Assembly (NCBI GenBank): GCA_028823955.1
Contig: JAPPFE010000051.1
Location: 1 to 51,714, forward strand
DNA: 51,714 nucleotides
Reading direction: 5' to 3'
Source of the DNA: Candidatus Dadabacteria bacterium
GTDB lineage: Bacteria > Desulfobacterota_D > UBA1144 > Nemesobacterales > Nemesobacteraceae
A program made the position numbers and the translations under genes. How positions within the stretch are numbered: position 1 is the first letter of the stretch; each line of letters opens with the position of its first letter. The notes beneath the pieces were generated by a model that was given only the letters and a program-made list of their open reading frames with translations, had not been told where the DNA came from and ran no database searches. Below are positions 16,556 through 28,608 of the stretch, piece by piece.

Positions 16556-18085
16556 ATGGCAGAAATCTCTCCTCCCGCCGCGCCGTTCGGCAAGGCCGGA
16601 ACCGTGGCGGTAATCGACGTGGGATCGAATTCCATACGTCTTGTGATCTACAAGGGACCTAGGCGCGCCCCGCTTCCGATACTTGATGAGAAGGTTCCCT
16701 GCGGCTTGGGGCGCGGGATGGATTCTCAGGGCAGAATGTCTCCGCAGAGCATGGATCTCGCCCTGCGAACCGTAAGCCGCTTTGTCGATATCGCGCGGTC
16801 GATGAGGGTTTCCGGAATAAAGGCGGTTGCCACCGCTGCGGTGAGAAATGCCGCAAATGGCCCCGATTTCAAAAAGGCCGTTGAGCAGCAATGCGGGATT
16901 TCGCTTCGGGTCCTCTCTGGCATGGACGAGGCGAAGCTTTCTGCTCTCGGCACTCTCTGCGCTATCCCTGACGCTGACGGCGTAATGGGGGACATAGGCG
17001 GCGGAAGTCTTGAATTGGTGGAGATCTGCGAGGGGGAAATAGGAAACCACGCTACATTGCCGCTTGGCACGATCCCGCTTCTTGAAAGCGGTCTGAGTCC
17101 CGTGAAAGCCCGCAAGAAACTGATTGCTCCCCTCCTTGACGAGCTTCCCTGGCTTGAGAACGCGAAAAAGAAAACCTTCTACGCCGTCGGGGGTTCGTGG
17201 CGAGCTCTAGCTAAAAAACACATGGAGTCTGAGTATTACCCGCTTCGAATAGTTCACGGCTACAGTCTTTCCAGATCAAGGGCGGTTGAGATGGCCCGGG
17301 AGATAGCCGAGATGTCTTCGGGTTCGCTTCAGGACCTCTGGATTCTGGGGCGAAACAGGGTGGAGTCTGCTCCTTACGCCGCCACGCTTATGAAGAGTCT
17401 TCTGAAAAAAACGGGCGTTAACAACCTTACGTTCTGCACGTACGGGCTTCGGGAGGGATGCATATACGACGATCTTTCCCCGGAGCAGCGTTCTCTGGAT
17501 CCTCTAGTTGTTATGTGCGAGGAGATCGCCCTTAAGATGGAAAGATCCGTTGAGGAAGGCAAGGCTTTCTGCAAGTGGATAGAGAGGGCGATTCCGGATG
17601 AATACTCTAGGGATCCGAAGCTGAGACTCGCTGCATGTCATCTCTCGGACATAGGAATTTCCGAGCATCCGGAGTACCGGGCGGAGCAGGTGTTTTTGAG
17701 GATACTGCGGATGCCGTTTGTGGGAATTACTCATCCGGAGAGGGTGATGGTGGCTCTGTCGGTGGCCTCAAGGCACGCGGCGATTGGAAACCTGCTTCGT
17801 CGCTGGGAAGTCTCGGATTTTCTTTCTGGAGGCGATATTGAAGAAGCTAGGGTTACGGGGCTTGCGCTTCGCTTGGCCTACACGGTCTCGGGAGGGGTAG
17901 CGCGGATCCTTAAGAGTACCAGGCTTGAGAGGGCCGGAGAAAAGCTTACTTTGCATATGCCTGACCAGATTCCTCACCCGGAGACCGTCGGTCGCCGTTT
18001 AGGGGCCCTTGCCAAGGCTGTCGGATGCGACTACGAGACGATAGCGCGGGAGCAAGATAATGAAACCGCTGGGTGGGGAACTTAA
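16556..18085 (+). CDS. ppx: Ppx/GppA family exopolyphosphatase
   Basis: 509 aa of the sugar-kinase/Hsp70-like fold; removes terminal phosphate from polyphosphate or converts pppGpp to ppGpp. Motifs: VAVIDVGSNSIRLVIY (phosphate-1 loop), AVATAAVRNAANG, VLSGMDEAKLSALGTL, and the phosphate-2 loop GDIGGGSLELVEI. A C-terminal helical HD-type region follows (KWIERAIPDEYSRD onward). It begins three bases after ppk1, so the operon carries both the making and the breaking enzymes. I cannot separate Ppx from GppA activity by sequence. Confidence 0.92.
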   Translation: MAEISPPAAPFGKAGTVAVIDVGSNSIRLVIYKGPRRAPLPILDEKVPCGLGRGMDSQGRMSPQSMDLALRTVSRFVDIARSMRVSGIKAVATAAVRNAANGPDFKKAVEQQCGISLRVLSGMDEAKLSALGTLCAIPDADGVMGDIGGGSLELVEICEGEIGNHATLPLGTIPLLESGLSPVKARKKLIAPLLDELPWLENAKKKTFYAVGGSWRALAKKHMESEYYPLRIVHGYSLSRSRAVEMAREIAEMSSGSLQDLWILGRNRVESAPYAATLMKSLLKKTGVNNLTFCTYGLREGCIYDDLSPEQRSLDPLVVMCEEIALKMERSVEEGKAFCKWIERAIPDEYSRDPKLRLAACHLSDIGISEHPEYRAEQVFLRILRMPFVGITHPERVMVALSVASRHAAIGNLLRRWEVSDFLSGGDIEEARVTGLALRLAYTVSGGVARILKSTRLERAGEKLTLHMPDQIPHPETVGRRLGALAKAVGCDYETIAREQDNETAGWGT

Positions 18086-18102
18086 ATCCTCGTAGAACCC
18101 AA

Positions 18103-19809
18103 TTACCTTTTTAACTTGTAGCCGGCTTCCACCATGTCCCAGGTGTCTTTAGTCACTCCCTGCTCGCGTAGCTTGTTCTTCTGAGTTCTCTGCGTGCCGG
18201 TCTTCGGGAAGGAATCTACAGACCTTATGAATCTTGGAATCATGAAATAGGGCATTCTGGGCTGCAGGTAGTCCATCAGTTCCGGGGGGTCTATCTCTTT
18301 TCCTTCCTTCGGAATCACGAGTATCATGAGTTCATCTTCTGCGTATTTTCCGGCTTCTGACTTTATGCCTATCGCTGCCGATTCCTCGACATCAGGGTGG
18401 GAGTTGACGATTTTCTCCACCTCAAAGGAGCTTATGTTCTCGCCCCTTCTTCTTATGTAGTCCTTGACCCTGTCGACAAAATATATGTAGCCGTCTTTGT
18501 CCATTCTTCCTGCGTCGCCCGTGTGGAACCAGAAGTTTCTGAAGTCCTCGACGGTCTTCTCGGGCATCTTGTGATAGTAGTGAAGCATCACGTTCGGGAT
18601 TCTTGGGCGCACTATGATCTCCCCTATGCTTCCCCTCGGCACCTCCTCGTCTGTCTCCGGGTCGGCGACCTTTATCTCGTAGTTTGGGGCTTCCTTTCCG
18701 CAGGATCCCACCCTGAAAGGCTCTCCGGGCCTCATCCAGGTGCACTGGCCTATTTCCGTCAGGCCGTAACCTTCCATGAATTTTATCCCGAAGCGCTCCA
18801 TGAACTCTTCTATCATGTCGTGGGGGGCGGGTGAGCCGAGAACGAGCTTTATTTTATGTTGCCCCTCCTCCGGCACGGGAGGGGTGTTCCAGAGGAAATA
18901 CGACATGGTTCCCACGGTGTTGAACTTTGTCACCCCGTAGTCGACCATCCATTTCCAGAAGCGGCTTGAGCTGTATTTCTCCTCCACTACGGTTTTCGCT
19001 CCCTTTATCAGCGCCGGGTAGACGGTCATCACCATGGCGTTTGAATGGAAAAGCGGAAGACACGTAAAACACACGTCATGAGGGCCGACGTCCATTATCT
19101 CGGCATAGTTCCTTGCGCTGCTGTAATCGGCGGCGCAAGGTCTCATGACTCCCTTCGAGCGGCCCGTTGTGCCGGAGGTGTACATGAGCCTCGCGTAATC
19201 CATGAAGGTAACCTCGACGTCCGGCTCCTTGCCCGAACCCGAGTTTATGAATTCTGCGTAGGAGATCATCTTGCGGAACCTGTATCCGTGTCTTTTAAAC
19301 TTCTTGTCCCCGCTTCTTGTCCAGACTATGACATGGCGAAGCTTGGAGAGATTTTTCGCTATTGGGGGCATCCGGTCCAGGTACTCTTCCGCTATGAAAA
19401 GCACCTCGGCATCCGAACTGTCGATTATGTATTCAAGAAAATCCATCTTGTAGGCCGTGTTTATGGGTACCATCACGGCTCCCATCTTGAGGATTCCGAA
19501 CCACGTTATTACGTAGTCGTCGGAGTTCGGCATGTAGACGGCGACTTTCTTCGCCTTTTCCACCCCGAGGGCGCAAAGGGCATTTGCCACGCGGTTAGCG
19601 AGACGGTTTGTCTGGTAGAAGCTAAGCGGCTTTCTGTATCCGAACTGAAGAAAGGGCTTTTTGCCCAGTTTTTTCGCCTGTTCGCGAAGCACCTTCGGAA
19701 GCACCCAGTTCGACCTGTCTTCCTTGAGGTACCAGTTGACGTCGAATTTCCCGTTCTCCCGCTTGTAGGTGACGGGATGCATGAGGTCCTTAGGTTTTTT
19801 TCTTGTCAT
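18103..19809 (-). CDS. Acyl-CoA synthetase / AMP-dependent ligase
   Basis: 568 aa from ATG 19809, chosen because AAGGAGAG precedes it by a few bases; an upstream start would add 14 unlikely residues. Adenylate-forming superfamily: phosphate loop MYTSGTTGRSKGVMRP, GYGLTEIGQCTW, the GDAGRMDKDGYIYFVDRVKD hinge region, RRRGENISSFEVE, and a C-terminal catalytic lysine region PKTGTQRTQKNKLR. It activates a carboxylic acid to an acyl-AMP then an acyl-CoA. Similarity in style is to FadD/CaiC-type ligases; the acid substrate is not evident. It lies directly downstream of tatC and converges on ppx. Confidence 0.9.
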   Translation of the reverse strand: MTRKKPKDLMHPVTYKRENGKFDVNWYLKEDRSNWVLPKVLREQAKKLGKKPFLQFGYRKPLSFYQTNRLANRVANALCALGVEKAKKVAVYMPNSDDYVITWFGILKMGAVMVPINTAYKMDFLEYIIDSSDAEVLFIAEEYLDRMPPIAKNLSKLRHVIVWTRSGDKKFKRHGYRFRKMISYAEFINSGSGKEPDVEVTFMDYARLMYTSGTTGRSKGVMRPCAADYSSARNYAEIMDVGPHDVCFTCLPLFHSNAMVMTVYPALIKGAKTVVEEKYSSSRFWKWMVDYGVTKFNTVGTMSYFLWNTPPVPEEGQHKIKLVLGSPAPHDMIEEFMERFGIKFMEGYGLTEIGQCTWMRPGEPFRVGSCGKEAPNYEIKVADPETDEEVPRGSIGEIIVRPRIPNVMLHYYHKMPEKTVEDFRNFWFHTGDAGRMDKDGYIYFVDRVKDYIRRRGENISSFEVEKIVNSHPDVEESAAIGIKSEAGKYAEDELMILVIPKEGKEIDPPELMDYLQPRMPYFMIPRFIRSVDSFPKTGTQRTQKNKLREQGVTKDTWDMVEAGYKLKR

Positions 19810-19868
19810 TTTTCTCTCCTTTTCCGCGTTGCGGCGAGGATTCCCGGTCAAGGGTCAGGTCTTTTCAC

Positions 19869-20630
19869 TTAACCGAATTCCTCTCCGGCCGGTTCTGTCT
19901 CAGGTTTTTTCTTTGCGAATATTTTTGCGATAATTATTCCAAGCTCGTAGAAGATGAAAAGAGGAATGAGCATGAACATCATCGATACGGCGTCTGTAGT
20001 AGGTGTTATGAAAGCAGCGAGAATGGCGTTTATCAAAAACGCGTATTTTCTGTTCCTCGCGAGAAATCCCGCTGTTACAAGCCCGAGCCTTGAGAGGATG
20101 AAGACTATAAGCGGAAACTCAAACACGAGTCCGAAACCTATCATAAGCGCTGTAAGAAACGATAGGGCCTCCTTTATGCTGGGAAACGCCTTTACGTACT
20201 CTGTAGTGTATTCGCCGAGCAGAAACCGAAGTCCCTGGGGAGCGGCGATGAAGTAGCAGAAAAGCGCGCCGATGATGAAAAACAGCGTTCCGAACGTGAC
20301 AAGCGGAATAACGACCCTTTTTTCCCTCTTGTAGAGCGCGGGGGAAACGAAATGCCAGACGTTATAGAGAATGAACGGAACAGAAAGGAAGAAGGAGAAA
20401 AACAGCGATACCTTGAGATAGGTAAGAAACCCCTCGGCCGGGCGTGTGAATATGAGGGAGCTTCCCTCGGGCAGGTTCCTTATTATGGGTCCCATGAGCA
20501 GAGAGAAGAGCTCTTTTGAGAAAATGTAGCAGGGGACGAAGAAGACGAGTATCGGAATCAGGGAATATATGATTCTTTTTCTGAGTTCTTCTGCGTGCTC
20601 AAGAAAATTCATGCCGGTTTCTTCTTTCAT
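19869..20630 (-). CDS. tatC: Sec-independent protein translocase TatC
   Basis: 253 aa integral membrane protein that recognises twin-arginine signal peptides. Signatures: FLEHAEELRKRIIYS at the N-terminus, FLTYLKVSLFFSFFLSVPF, YKREKRVVIPLVTFG, the FGLVFEFPLIVF segment and the C-terminal PTTDAVSMMFMLIPLFIFYE. Six hydrophobic segments are visible. A second start at 20612 (MNFLEHAEEL) is also possible; neither has a strong ribosome-binding site. No tatA or tatB is in the window. The downstream acyl-CoA ligase may be cotranscribed. Confidence 0.95.
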   Translation of the reverse strand: MKEETGMNFLEHAEELRKRIIYSLIPILVFFVPCYIFSKELFSLLMGPIIRNLPEGSSLIFTRPAEGFLTYLKVSLFFSFFLSVPFILYNVWHFVSPALYKREKRVVIPLVTFGTLFFIIGALFCYFIAAPQGLRFLLGEYTTEYVKAFPSIKEALSFLTALMIGFGLVFEFPLIVFILSRLGLVTAGFLARNRKYAFLINAILAAFITPTTDAVSMMFMLIPLFIFYELGIIIAKIFAKKKPETEPAGEEFG

Positions 20631-20725
20631 TACGGCAGGTTAGGGTAACCCAAATCGGGGTTTTTAACAATTTCGCGCTTCCCTGTCGGTTCTTTTTGCC
20701 CGCTTCGAAAACACGCCCCGGCTGA

Positions 20726-20753
20726 TTGACATTGTCTTTCGTTTAACTATTAT
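20726..20753 (+). promoter_or_regulatory. Promoter of the serA-hisZ-purA operon
   Basis: TTGACA (20726-20731), 16-base spacer, TATTAT (20748-20753). Transcription would begin near 20760, which argues for the TTG at 20791 rather than the GTG at 20758 as serA start. Confidence 0.6.
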
Positions 20754-20790
20754 CTTAGTGGTTTTTATCCCGCCATCCCGGAGGAATTTC

Positions 20791-22381
20791 TTGAAAATAC
20801 TGATAACCGACGGACTTGCTAAGCAGGGCCTTGAACTTCTTAAGGCCGCCGAGGGGGTAGAGGTTGACGAGAGAAAAGGCGTCTCTCCCGATGAGCTTGT
20901 CGATATAATAAAGGACTATGAAGGCCTCGTGGTAAGAAGCGCTACGAAGGTTACAAAGGAAGTCATAGAGGCTTCGGGTGGCAGGCTTCGGATCATAGGA
21001 CGCGCCGGAATAGGGATAGACAACATAGACCTTGACGCCGCGACCAGAAACGGGGTGGCCGTTATGAACACCCCCGAGTCAAACTCGATAACCACTGCGG
21101 AGCACACCATCACCTTGCTGCTTTCCCTTGCCAGAAGGATTCCCCAGGCCCACTCCTCGATAAAATCGGGCAAATGGGAGAGGAACAAGTACAAGGGAGT
21201 TGAGGTCTATGGAAAGACGATAGGTCTTGTGGGCCTCGGGAACATAGGAAAGCTGGTGGCAGAGCGTGCTATGGGTCTTAAGATGAAGGCGGTCGCGTAC
21301 GATCCTTACCTAAGCAAGGAAGCCGCGAAGAAGCTCAGCATCGAGCTTGTCTCTCTGGATGAGCTTTTCCGCCGCTCGGACGTTATAACGGTGCACACGC
21401 CTCTTACGGACGAGACGAGGGATCTAGTGAACTCTGAGTCTTTTGAGAAGATGAAAGAATGTGTGATAGTGATTAACTGCGCCAGAGGGGGGATAGTTAA
21501 CGAGGCGGACATGGCCGAGGCCCTTCGCGAAGGCAGGGTGGGAGGGGCGGCGTTTGACGTTTACACAAAAGAACCCATAGACCCCGAAAACCCCGTTCTC
21601 TCGGTCGATGAAAACATAGTGCTCACCCCGCATCTAGGTGCTTCAACGGAGGAGGCGCAGATAAAGGTCGGGACCACCATGGCGGAGCAGCTTATAGATT
21701 TCGCGCAGAAAGGGGTAGTCAAAAACGCGGTTAATATGCCGTCGCTTACAACGGAGCAGCTTGCCGTCATGAGACCGTACATGTCAATCTGCGAGAAGAT
21801 AGGCAGTCTTCACGGGCAGATCTGCAAGGGCGCGGTTCGCACTGTAGAGGTGACTTATGAGGGCGAGGCGGCCGAAATGGACTGCGGGTACCTGACGGTT
21901 TCCGTGCTGAAAGGCTTTCTCTCGCACATAATGGATATCTCGGTGACCTACGTTAACGCCCCGTCAATAGCCGAGGAAAGAAAAATAAAGGTAGTGGAGT
22001 CAAAATCCGCGGCCATGAGCCAGTACACAAGTCTCATTACCGTGACCGTTGCGACCCGCGAGGCGACCAACGAGATTTCGGGAAGCGTTTTCAGCGGGAA
22101 CCACGGGAGGATAGTCAAGGTGAACGGGGTCGAGATCGACGTCGTTCCCGAGGGATTCCTGCTCGTGAGCCACAACTATGACCGCCCGGGCTTCATAGGT
22201 TCCATGTGTACTGTTCTCGGGAAAAACGGCGTAAACATCGGTCGGATGCACCTTGGAAGAAAATCCGCTGGCGGGGAAGCCATAGTTTTTACGAACGTCG
22301 ATACCGAGGTTAGTGAAGAGGTTATCCAGGAGATTTTGACCGTAGAGAATATTATTTCGGTAACACAAGTCAGTTTTTCAG

Positions 22382-22389
<8 letters not shown>
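20791..22389 (+). CDS. serA: D-3-phosphoglycerate dehydrogenase
   Basis: 532 aa, first enzyme of serine biosynthesis from glycolysis. TTG start at 20791 preceded by GGAGGA (20780-20785), giving MKILITDGLAKQGLELL; a longer GTG start would coincide with the predicted transcription start. NAD-binding loop GLVGLGNIGKLVAERA, INCARGGIVNEADM, and the catalytic histidine H281 in PHLGASTEEAQ. The C-terminus has the intervening (allosteric substrate-binding) domain and an ACT domain (HNYDRPGFIGSMCTVLGKNG), as in the long serine-regulated form. The last eight bases overlap hisZ. Confidence 0.96.
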
Positions 22390-24945
<2,556 letters not shown>

Positions 24946-25335
24946 TTAGTTCTCTTTGAGAACCTTGATCGACTGCGCCGTAAGCTTGGGGTCGAACCTG
25001 TTCTCAGATGAGATGAAGTTGCTGTCGAAAAGGCCTGCAACTTCTACTATGTCCCCCTCGGCAAAAGAGAGTTCTTTTTCCCAGACGACAGTTATGTAGT
25101 TTCCGTCGCTGTCGGCGAGCTTAAAAGTCACCGATTTTGCCGGTTCCCCCATCGTTTCCATCTCCCACACCTTTCCTTTGACGCGCACTTCCTGCATCGT
25201 GTATACCGAGGGATTAAGCACGAGAACCACTACGGATTTGTCAGCCGAGATCATTGAAGTTGCCGGATTCTCCCATCTTTTGCACGAGGGAGCAAGAAGC
25301 ATGGCTGCGAGAAGAAAGGCGGCGAGTGTTTTCAT
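24946..25335 (-). CDS. Small predicted lipoprotein with an OB-like domain
   Basis: 129 aa. The N-terminus MKTLAAFLLAAMLLAPSC has a charged start, hydrophobic stretch and a cysteine in a rough lipobox (APSC), suggesting a lipoprotein. The body (VRVKGKVWEMETMG, VTFKLADSDGNYITVVWE, GDIVEVAGLFDSNF) has the strand pattern of an OB-fold like those of CcmE-type or nucleic-acid-binding-type small domains; this is inference. It follows phoH by 13 bases and is probably cotranscribed with it. Function unknown. Confidence 0.65.
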   Translation of the reverse strand: MKTLAAFLLAAMLLAPSCKRWENPATSMISADKSVVVLVLNPSVYTMQEVRVKGKVWEMETMGEPAKSVTFKLADSDGNYITVVWEKELSFAEGDIVEVAGLFDSNFISSENRFDPKLTAQSIKVLKEN

Positions 25336-25348
25336 CTGTTTTCTCCTG

Positions 25349-26326
25349 TTACGGGGTACGTCCGCTCACATTATCCTTAATTTTTTCGTACGCGTCTATT
25401 ATTTTCATTACGAGAGGATGCCTTATGACGTCAGTTTTCGAGAAGTTGACGAACTCTATTCCCTTTATTCCGGAGAGGATGTTCATGGCCTCGATCAGCC
25501 CGGAGTTCTGGTCCCTGGCAAGGTCTATCTGGGTAATGTCTCCCGTTATGACCGTTTTTGAGCCGAATCCGAGCCTTGTAAGAAACATCTTCATCTGTAT
25601 CGCTGTCGTGTTCTGCGCTTCATCGAGAATTATGAATGCGTCATTTAGCGTTCTTCCCCTCATGTAGGCTATCGGGACGATTTCAATCATGTTTTTCTCA
25701 ATCAGCCTGTTTGCCTTCTCAAAATCCATCATGTCGTAAAGAGCGTCGAAAAGGGGCCGCAGGTACGGATTCACCTTTTCCTGGAGATCGCCGGGGAGAA
25801 ATCCCAGTTTTTCTCCCGCCTCCACGGCGGGCCGAGCGAGCACTATTCTGTTTACTTTCTTGTTCGTAAACGCCGAGACAGCCATCGCCATCGCCAGATA
25901 GGTTTTCCCCGTTCCCGCTGGTCCTATGCCGAACACCATGTCGTTTCTTCTTATGGCGTCGATGTAGAGTTTCTGGTTTATTGTCTTGGGGCTTATTATT
26001 TTTTTCCGTACGGATATGCAGACCGTGTCGAGGAATATCTCTTCGAGGGAGGCGTCTTTCTGGCTTAGAAGTCTCTTCGCTATCTTTATGTCCGAAGGCT
26101 GGAGAACGTACCCCTTCTCTATAAGAGAGTACATCTGCCCCATGAGCATGCCCGCCTCAGCGGTACTCTCCTCATTTCCCTTGAGAGTGACCTTGTTGCC
26201 CCGCGTGTGGATGCTTATGTCGAATTCGTTCTCTATTTCCTTGAGATTCGAGTTAAGTTCCCCGTAGAGGACCTTTACCGCTTCTATGTTCTCAAGTTCC
26301 AGTTCCCTGATTCCGTCCATAGGCAC
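25349..26326 (-). CDS. phoH: PhoH-family ATPase
   Basis: 325 aa. N-terminal KH-like domain (EFDISIHTRGNKVTLKG) followed by the PhoH ATPase domain: Walker A GPAGTGKTYLAMAMA, KVNRIVLARPAVEAGEKLGF, LPGDLQEKVNPYLRPLFDAL, Walker B FIILDEAQNTT and sensor VITGDITQIDL. The family (YbeZ/PhoL) is linked to ribosome and RNA metabolism. GTG start at 26326 or ATG at 26320; neither has a strong ribosome-binding site. The usual partners ybeY and an HD-domain gene are not adjacent here. Confidence 0.92.
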   Translation of the reverse strand: MPMDGIRELELENIEAVKVLYGELNSNLKEIENEFDISIHTRGNKVTLKGNEESTAEAGMLMGQMYSLIEKGYVLQPSDIKIAKRLLSQKDASLEEIFLDTVCISVRKKIISPKTINQKLYIDAIRRNDMVFGIGPAGTGKTYLAMAMAVSAFTNKKVNRIVLARPAVEAGEKLGFLPGDLQEKVNPYLRPLFDALYDMMDFEKANRLIEKNMIEIVPIAYMRGRTLNDAFIILDEAQNTTAIQMKMFLTRLGFGSKTVITGDITQIDLARDQNSGLIEAMNILSGIKGIEFVNFSKTDVIRHPLVMKIIDAYEKIKDNVSGRTP

Positions 26327-26496
26327 CTAGGCTGCCGCGCGGGAGAATTACGCTTCGTGTTTAGAAATTTTATGGCATCCACCCGAAAACAATACTGTAC
26401 AACTTGGCGTCTCACTTCTGTTTATTTTCCCTTTTTTTAAGGTTTTTCTCAACAGTTCTCAAATCCCGTCGATTGCCGCGGAATCTGTCCATTCTT

Positions 26497-27309
26497 TCAG
26501 GGTATGCCAAGCGGATCCGGGTAAATGAGCCTGTACCCGAGTGTTCTCTTCAGTTTTTCGTTTGAGACTATCTTGTACTGCGGGGGATTTTCTGTTTCGA
26601 AAAGCGGCGGCGGGATTCCGTATTTTTGGGCTTCGCGCGAGTAGTACTCCCTTCTTGTTGGATGCTCGTCGCAGGTGGCGTTAAGCACAGTGTTTCTCAC
26701 GTCAAGATCTATTATGCTTCGGACGATTGCTATGCAGTCGTCGCGGTGTATGAGGTTAAGGGGGCAGTCGGGGTTAAGCACCAGTTTTTTTCTTCTGATC
26801 GATTTTATTGGAGCCCTGTCGTAGCCTATGAGTCCCGAAAAACGTATCACGGTCGTATCGAATTCAGGATTATCCATTAAAAGCCTCTCCGCGTGCAAAA
26901 GAGCCTTTCCCGACAGCTTGTCGGGATGGAGGGAATCCTCTTCCCTCACGACTCCGTTTGTGTTCGGGTAGACCGAGGTTGAACTGGCGAAGATGACCAT
27001 TTTCCCCCGGGGGCTCGGTATCGCTTCGATGAGATTTTCGATCTGTTTTTTATGGTAGGTCTCGATGTCGTCTCTTCGCTCGGGGGGAAAGTTTATGAAA
27101 AGAACATCGGAAGAGAAAAATTCATCCGACCTCTCTGCGTTTACCTCGGGGGCTATATCTATAAGGTAGGGTTCTATCCCCTTTTCCAAAAGGGCGGGGA
27201 TTGCTTCGGGTTTTCTAACCGATCCCCTTACAGAAAAACCCGCTTCCTTAAGAGAGAGAGCGAGCGGCTCTCCGAGCCAGCCGCAGCCAAGGATGCTGAC
27301 GGTCTTCAC
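26497..27309 (-). CDS. NAD(P)-dependent epimerase/dehydratase family protein
   Basis: 270 aa extended short-chain dehydrogenase-like protein (YeeZ type). Rossmann loop ILGCGWLGEPLALSL, FASSTSVYPNTNG around the active-site region, and FSGLIGYDRAPIKS. The classical YxxxK pair is not obvious, so catalytic competence is uncertain. GTG start shares a base with the preceding DUF1289 stop, so the purC-DUF1289-epimerase set is one operon. Substrate unknown. Confidence 0.78.
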   Translation of the reverse strand: MKTVSILGCGWLGEPLALSLKEAGFSVRGSVRKPEAIPALLEKGIEPYLIDIAPEVNAERSDEFFSSDVLFINFPPERRDDIETYHKKQIENLIEAIPSPRGKMVIFASSTSVYPNTNGVVREEDSLHPDKLSGKALLHAERLLMDNPEFDTTVIRFSGLIGYDRAPIKSIRRKKLVLNPDCPLNLIHRDDCIAIVRSIIDLDVRNTVLNATCDEHPTRREYYSREAQKYGIPPPLFETENPPQYKIVSNEKLKRTLGYRLIYPDPLGIP

Positions 27310-27482
27310 TAGTTCTGCTCCGCTTCCCGCTGCGTTATTTCACGCATGACTTCCGCTCTCTGCTCGTCTGAATAATCCTCCCAGCCTGCTATCTCGTCGC
27401 TTGTGCGAAGACATCCGACGCAGAGCCCCGTGTCCTCGTCCATTATGCATATGCCGTTGCATGGAGAATTCGTCTTTCCCAA
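27309..27482 (-). CDS. DUF1289 (YdhL-type) cysteine-motif protein
   Basis: 57 aa from TTG at 27482, chosen because GGAGGA at the very end of purC lies seven bases upstream. The family signature is complete: SPCNGICIMDED, GLCVGCLRTSDEI and a short acidic helix with GWEDYSDEQRAEVM. Four cysteines suggest metal binding. Function of the family is unknown. It starts inside the gap after purC and its stop overlaps the epimerase start by one base. Confidence 0.8.
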   Translation of the reverse strand: MGKTNSPCNGICIMDEDTGLCVGCLRTSDEIAGWEDYSDEQRAEVMREITQREAEQN

Positions 27483-27486
27483 AACC

Positions 27487-28377
27487 CTATCCTCCGCAGA
27501 AAAGCCTGAGCATCTCAAGATACTTTTCGCTTGTTTTCCTCACTATGTCGGGTGGGAGCTCGGGAGCCGGGGGATTTTTATCCCAGCCCGTTTGCTTGAG
27601 GTAATCCCTTACGAACTGCTTGTCAAAACTTGTCTGCGGTCCGCCGGGAGCGTAGTCCGCCAGGGGCCAGAATCTTGAGGAATCCGGCGTCAGGGCTTCG
27701 TCTATCAGGATGAGCTCTTCAGCGTCGCGGTCTATACCGAACTCGAATTTTGTATCGGCTATTATAATTCCCTTCTCCTCGGCTATTCTGGCGGCGGCAG
27801 TGTAGACCTCGATGCTTGTGTCCCGTACCCTGCCTGCGAGTTCCCCACCTATCATATCGCTCACTCTCCCGAACGTTATGTTCTCGTCATGGGTTCCCTG
27901 CTCGGCCTTGGTTGACGGGGTGAAAATGGGTTCCGGAAGCTTCTGCGACTCAACGAGATCTTCCCCGAGGGGTATTGCGCAGACGGAACCGGTTTTTTTG
28001 TACTCCTCCCACCCCGAACCGCTTATATAGCCTCTCACTACGCATTCCACGGGAAGCGGGTCGGTCTTTTTCACGAGCATTGAACGGCCCGAAAGTACCT
28101 TGGCATGGTCCCCGAATGGATTGGGGAAATCCTCGGGGTCCGTTGAGATCATGTGGTTCGGGATTATATGCTCTGTTTCCCGGAACCAGAACTCGGAGAT
28201 TCGGTTCAGCACCTCACCTTTTGAGGGTATTCCGTTTGGGAGTATCACGTCAAAGGCGGAGATGCGGTCGGTGGCTATCATCAGGATGCGCTCGCCGAGA
28301 TCGTAGATGTCTCTTACCTTGCCTCTGGTGGGTTCTGCGAATCCGATGAAGTCCGTGCTGAGTATCGTTTTGCGAAT
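27487..28377 (-). CDS. purC: Phosphoribosylaminoimidazole-succinocarboxamide synthase
   Basis: SAICAR synthase of purine biosynthesis, ligating CAIR and aspartate with ATP. The first standard start (ATG at 28281) would cut off the conserved ATP-binding N-terminus. The frame remains open upstream and encodes the expected [20 protein letters not shown] then [10 protein letters not shown], matching the family start. In this stretch there is no ATG, GTG or TTG; the best candidate is ATT at 28377, which gives 296 aa, the usual length. Alternatively one base is missing just upstream, where a GTG (GTGGCGGAACC) lies out of frame by one. Further motifs: [40 protein letters not shown] and [14 protein letters not shown]. 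Confidence 0.92.
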   Translation of the reverse strand: MRKTILSTDFIGFAEPTRGKVRDIYDLGERILMIATDRISAFDVILPNGIPSKGEVLNRISEFWFRETEHIIPNHMISTDPEDFPNPFGDHAKVLSGRSMLVKKTDPLPVECVVRGYISGSGWEEYKKTGSVCAIPLGEDLVESQKLPEPIFTPSTKAEQGTHDENITFGRVSDMIGGELAGRVRDTSIEVYTAAARIAEEKGIIIADTKFEFGIDRDAEELILIDEALTPDSSRFWPLADYAPGGPQTSFDKQFVRDYLKQTGWDKNPPAPELPPDIVRKTSEKYLEMLRLFCGG

Positions 28378-28472
28378 GGTTCCGCCACTTGATTCCCGAT
28401 TTTTGCGGGACGCTTTGACTGAATGGTGAAACTACCCGAAACCGTCGCTATTCTCAAGCGTCCCCGCAGTTA

Positions 28473-28500
28473 TTGACAATATGCGATAATTAAAGACAAT
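28473..28500 (+). promoter_or_regulatory. Promoter of tRNA-Val and probably thrS operon
   Basis: TTGACA (28473-28478), 16-base spacer, GACAAT (28495-28500), about 12 bases before tRNA-Val. No other promoter is evident between the tRNA and thrS. Confidence 0.5.
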
Positions 28501-28511
28501 ATCAGGTTTTT

Positions 28512-28586
28512 GAGCACGTAGCTCAGTGGCAGAGCACTTGCTTGACGTGCAAGGGGTCGCAGGTTCAAATCCTGCCGTGCTCACCA
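28512..28586 (+). tRNA. tRNA-Val (anticodon GAC)
   Basis: Acceptor stem GAGCACG (28512-28518) pairs fully with CGTGCTC (28576-28582); discriminator A and encoded CCA (28584-28586). Anticodon stem CTTGC/GCAAG with loop TTGACGT, anticodon GAC at 28544-28546. D-arm GCTCAGTGGCAGAGC and T-loop GTTCAAAT are normal. The thrS start codon is only 22 bases after the CCA. Confidence 0.97.
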
Positions 28587-28608
28587 TGGAGTCCAGGGGA
28601 CGAATCGG

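Noticed and set aside
19045-19872. 275-codon plus-strand frame opposite the acyl-CoA synthetase
   Set aside because: Antisense shadow; the minus-strand gene has all expected motifs.
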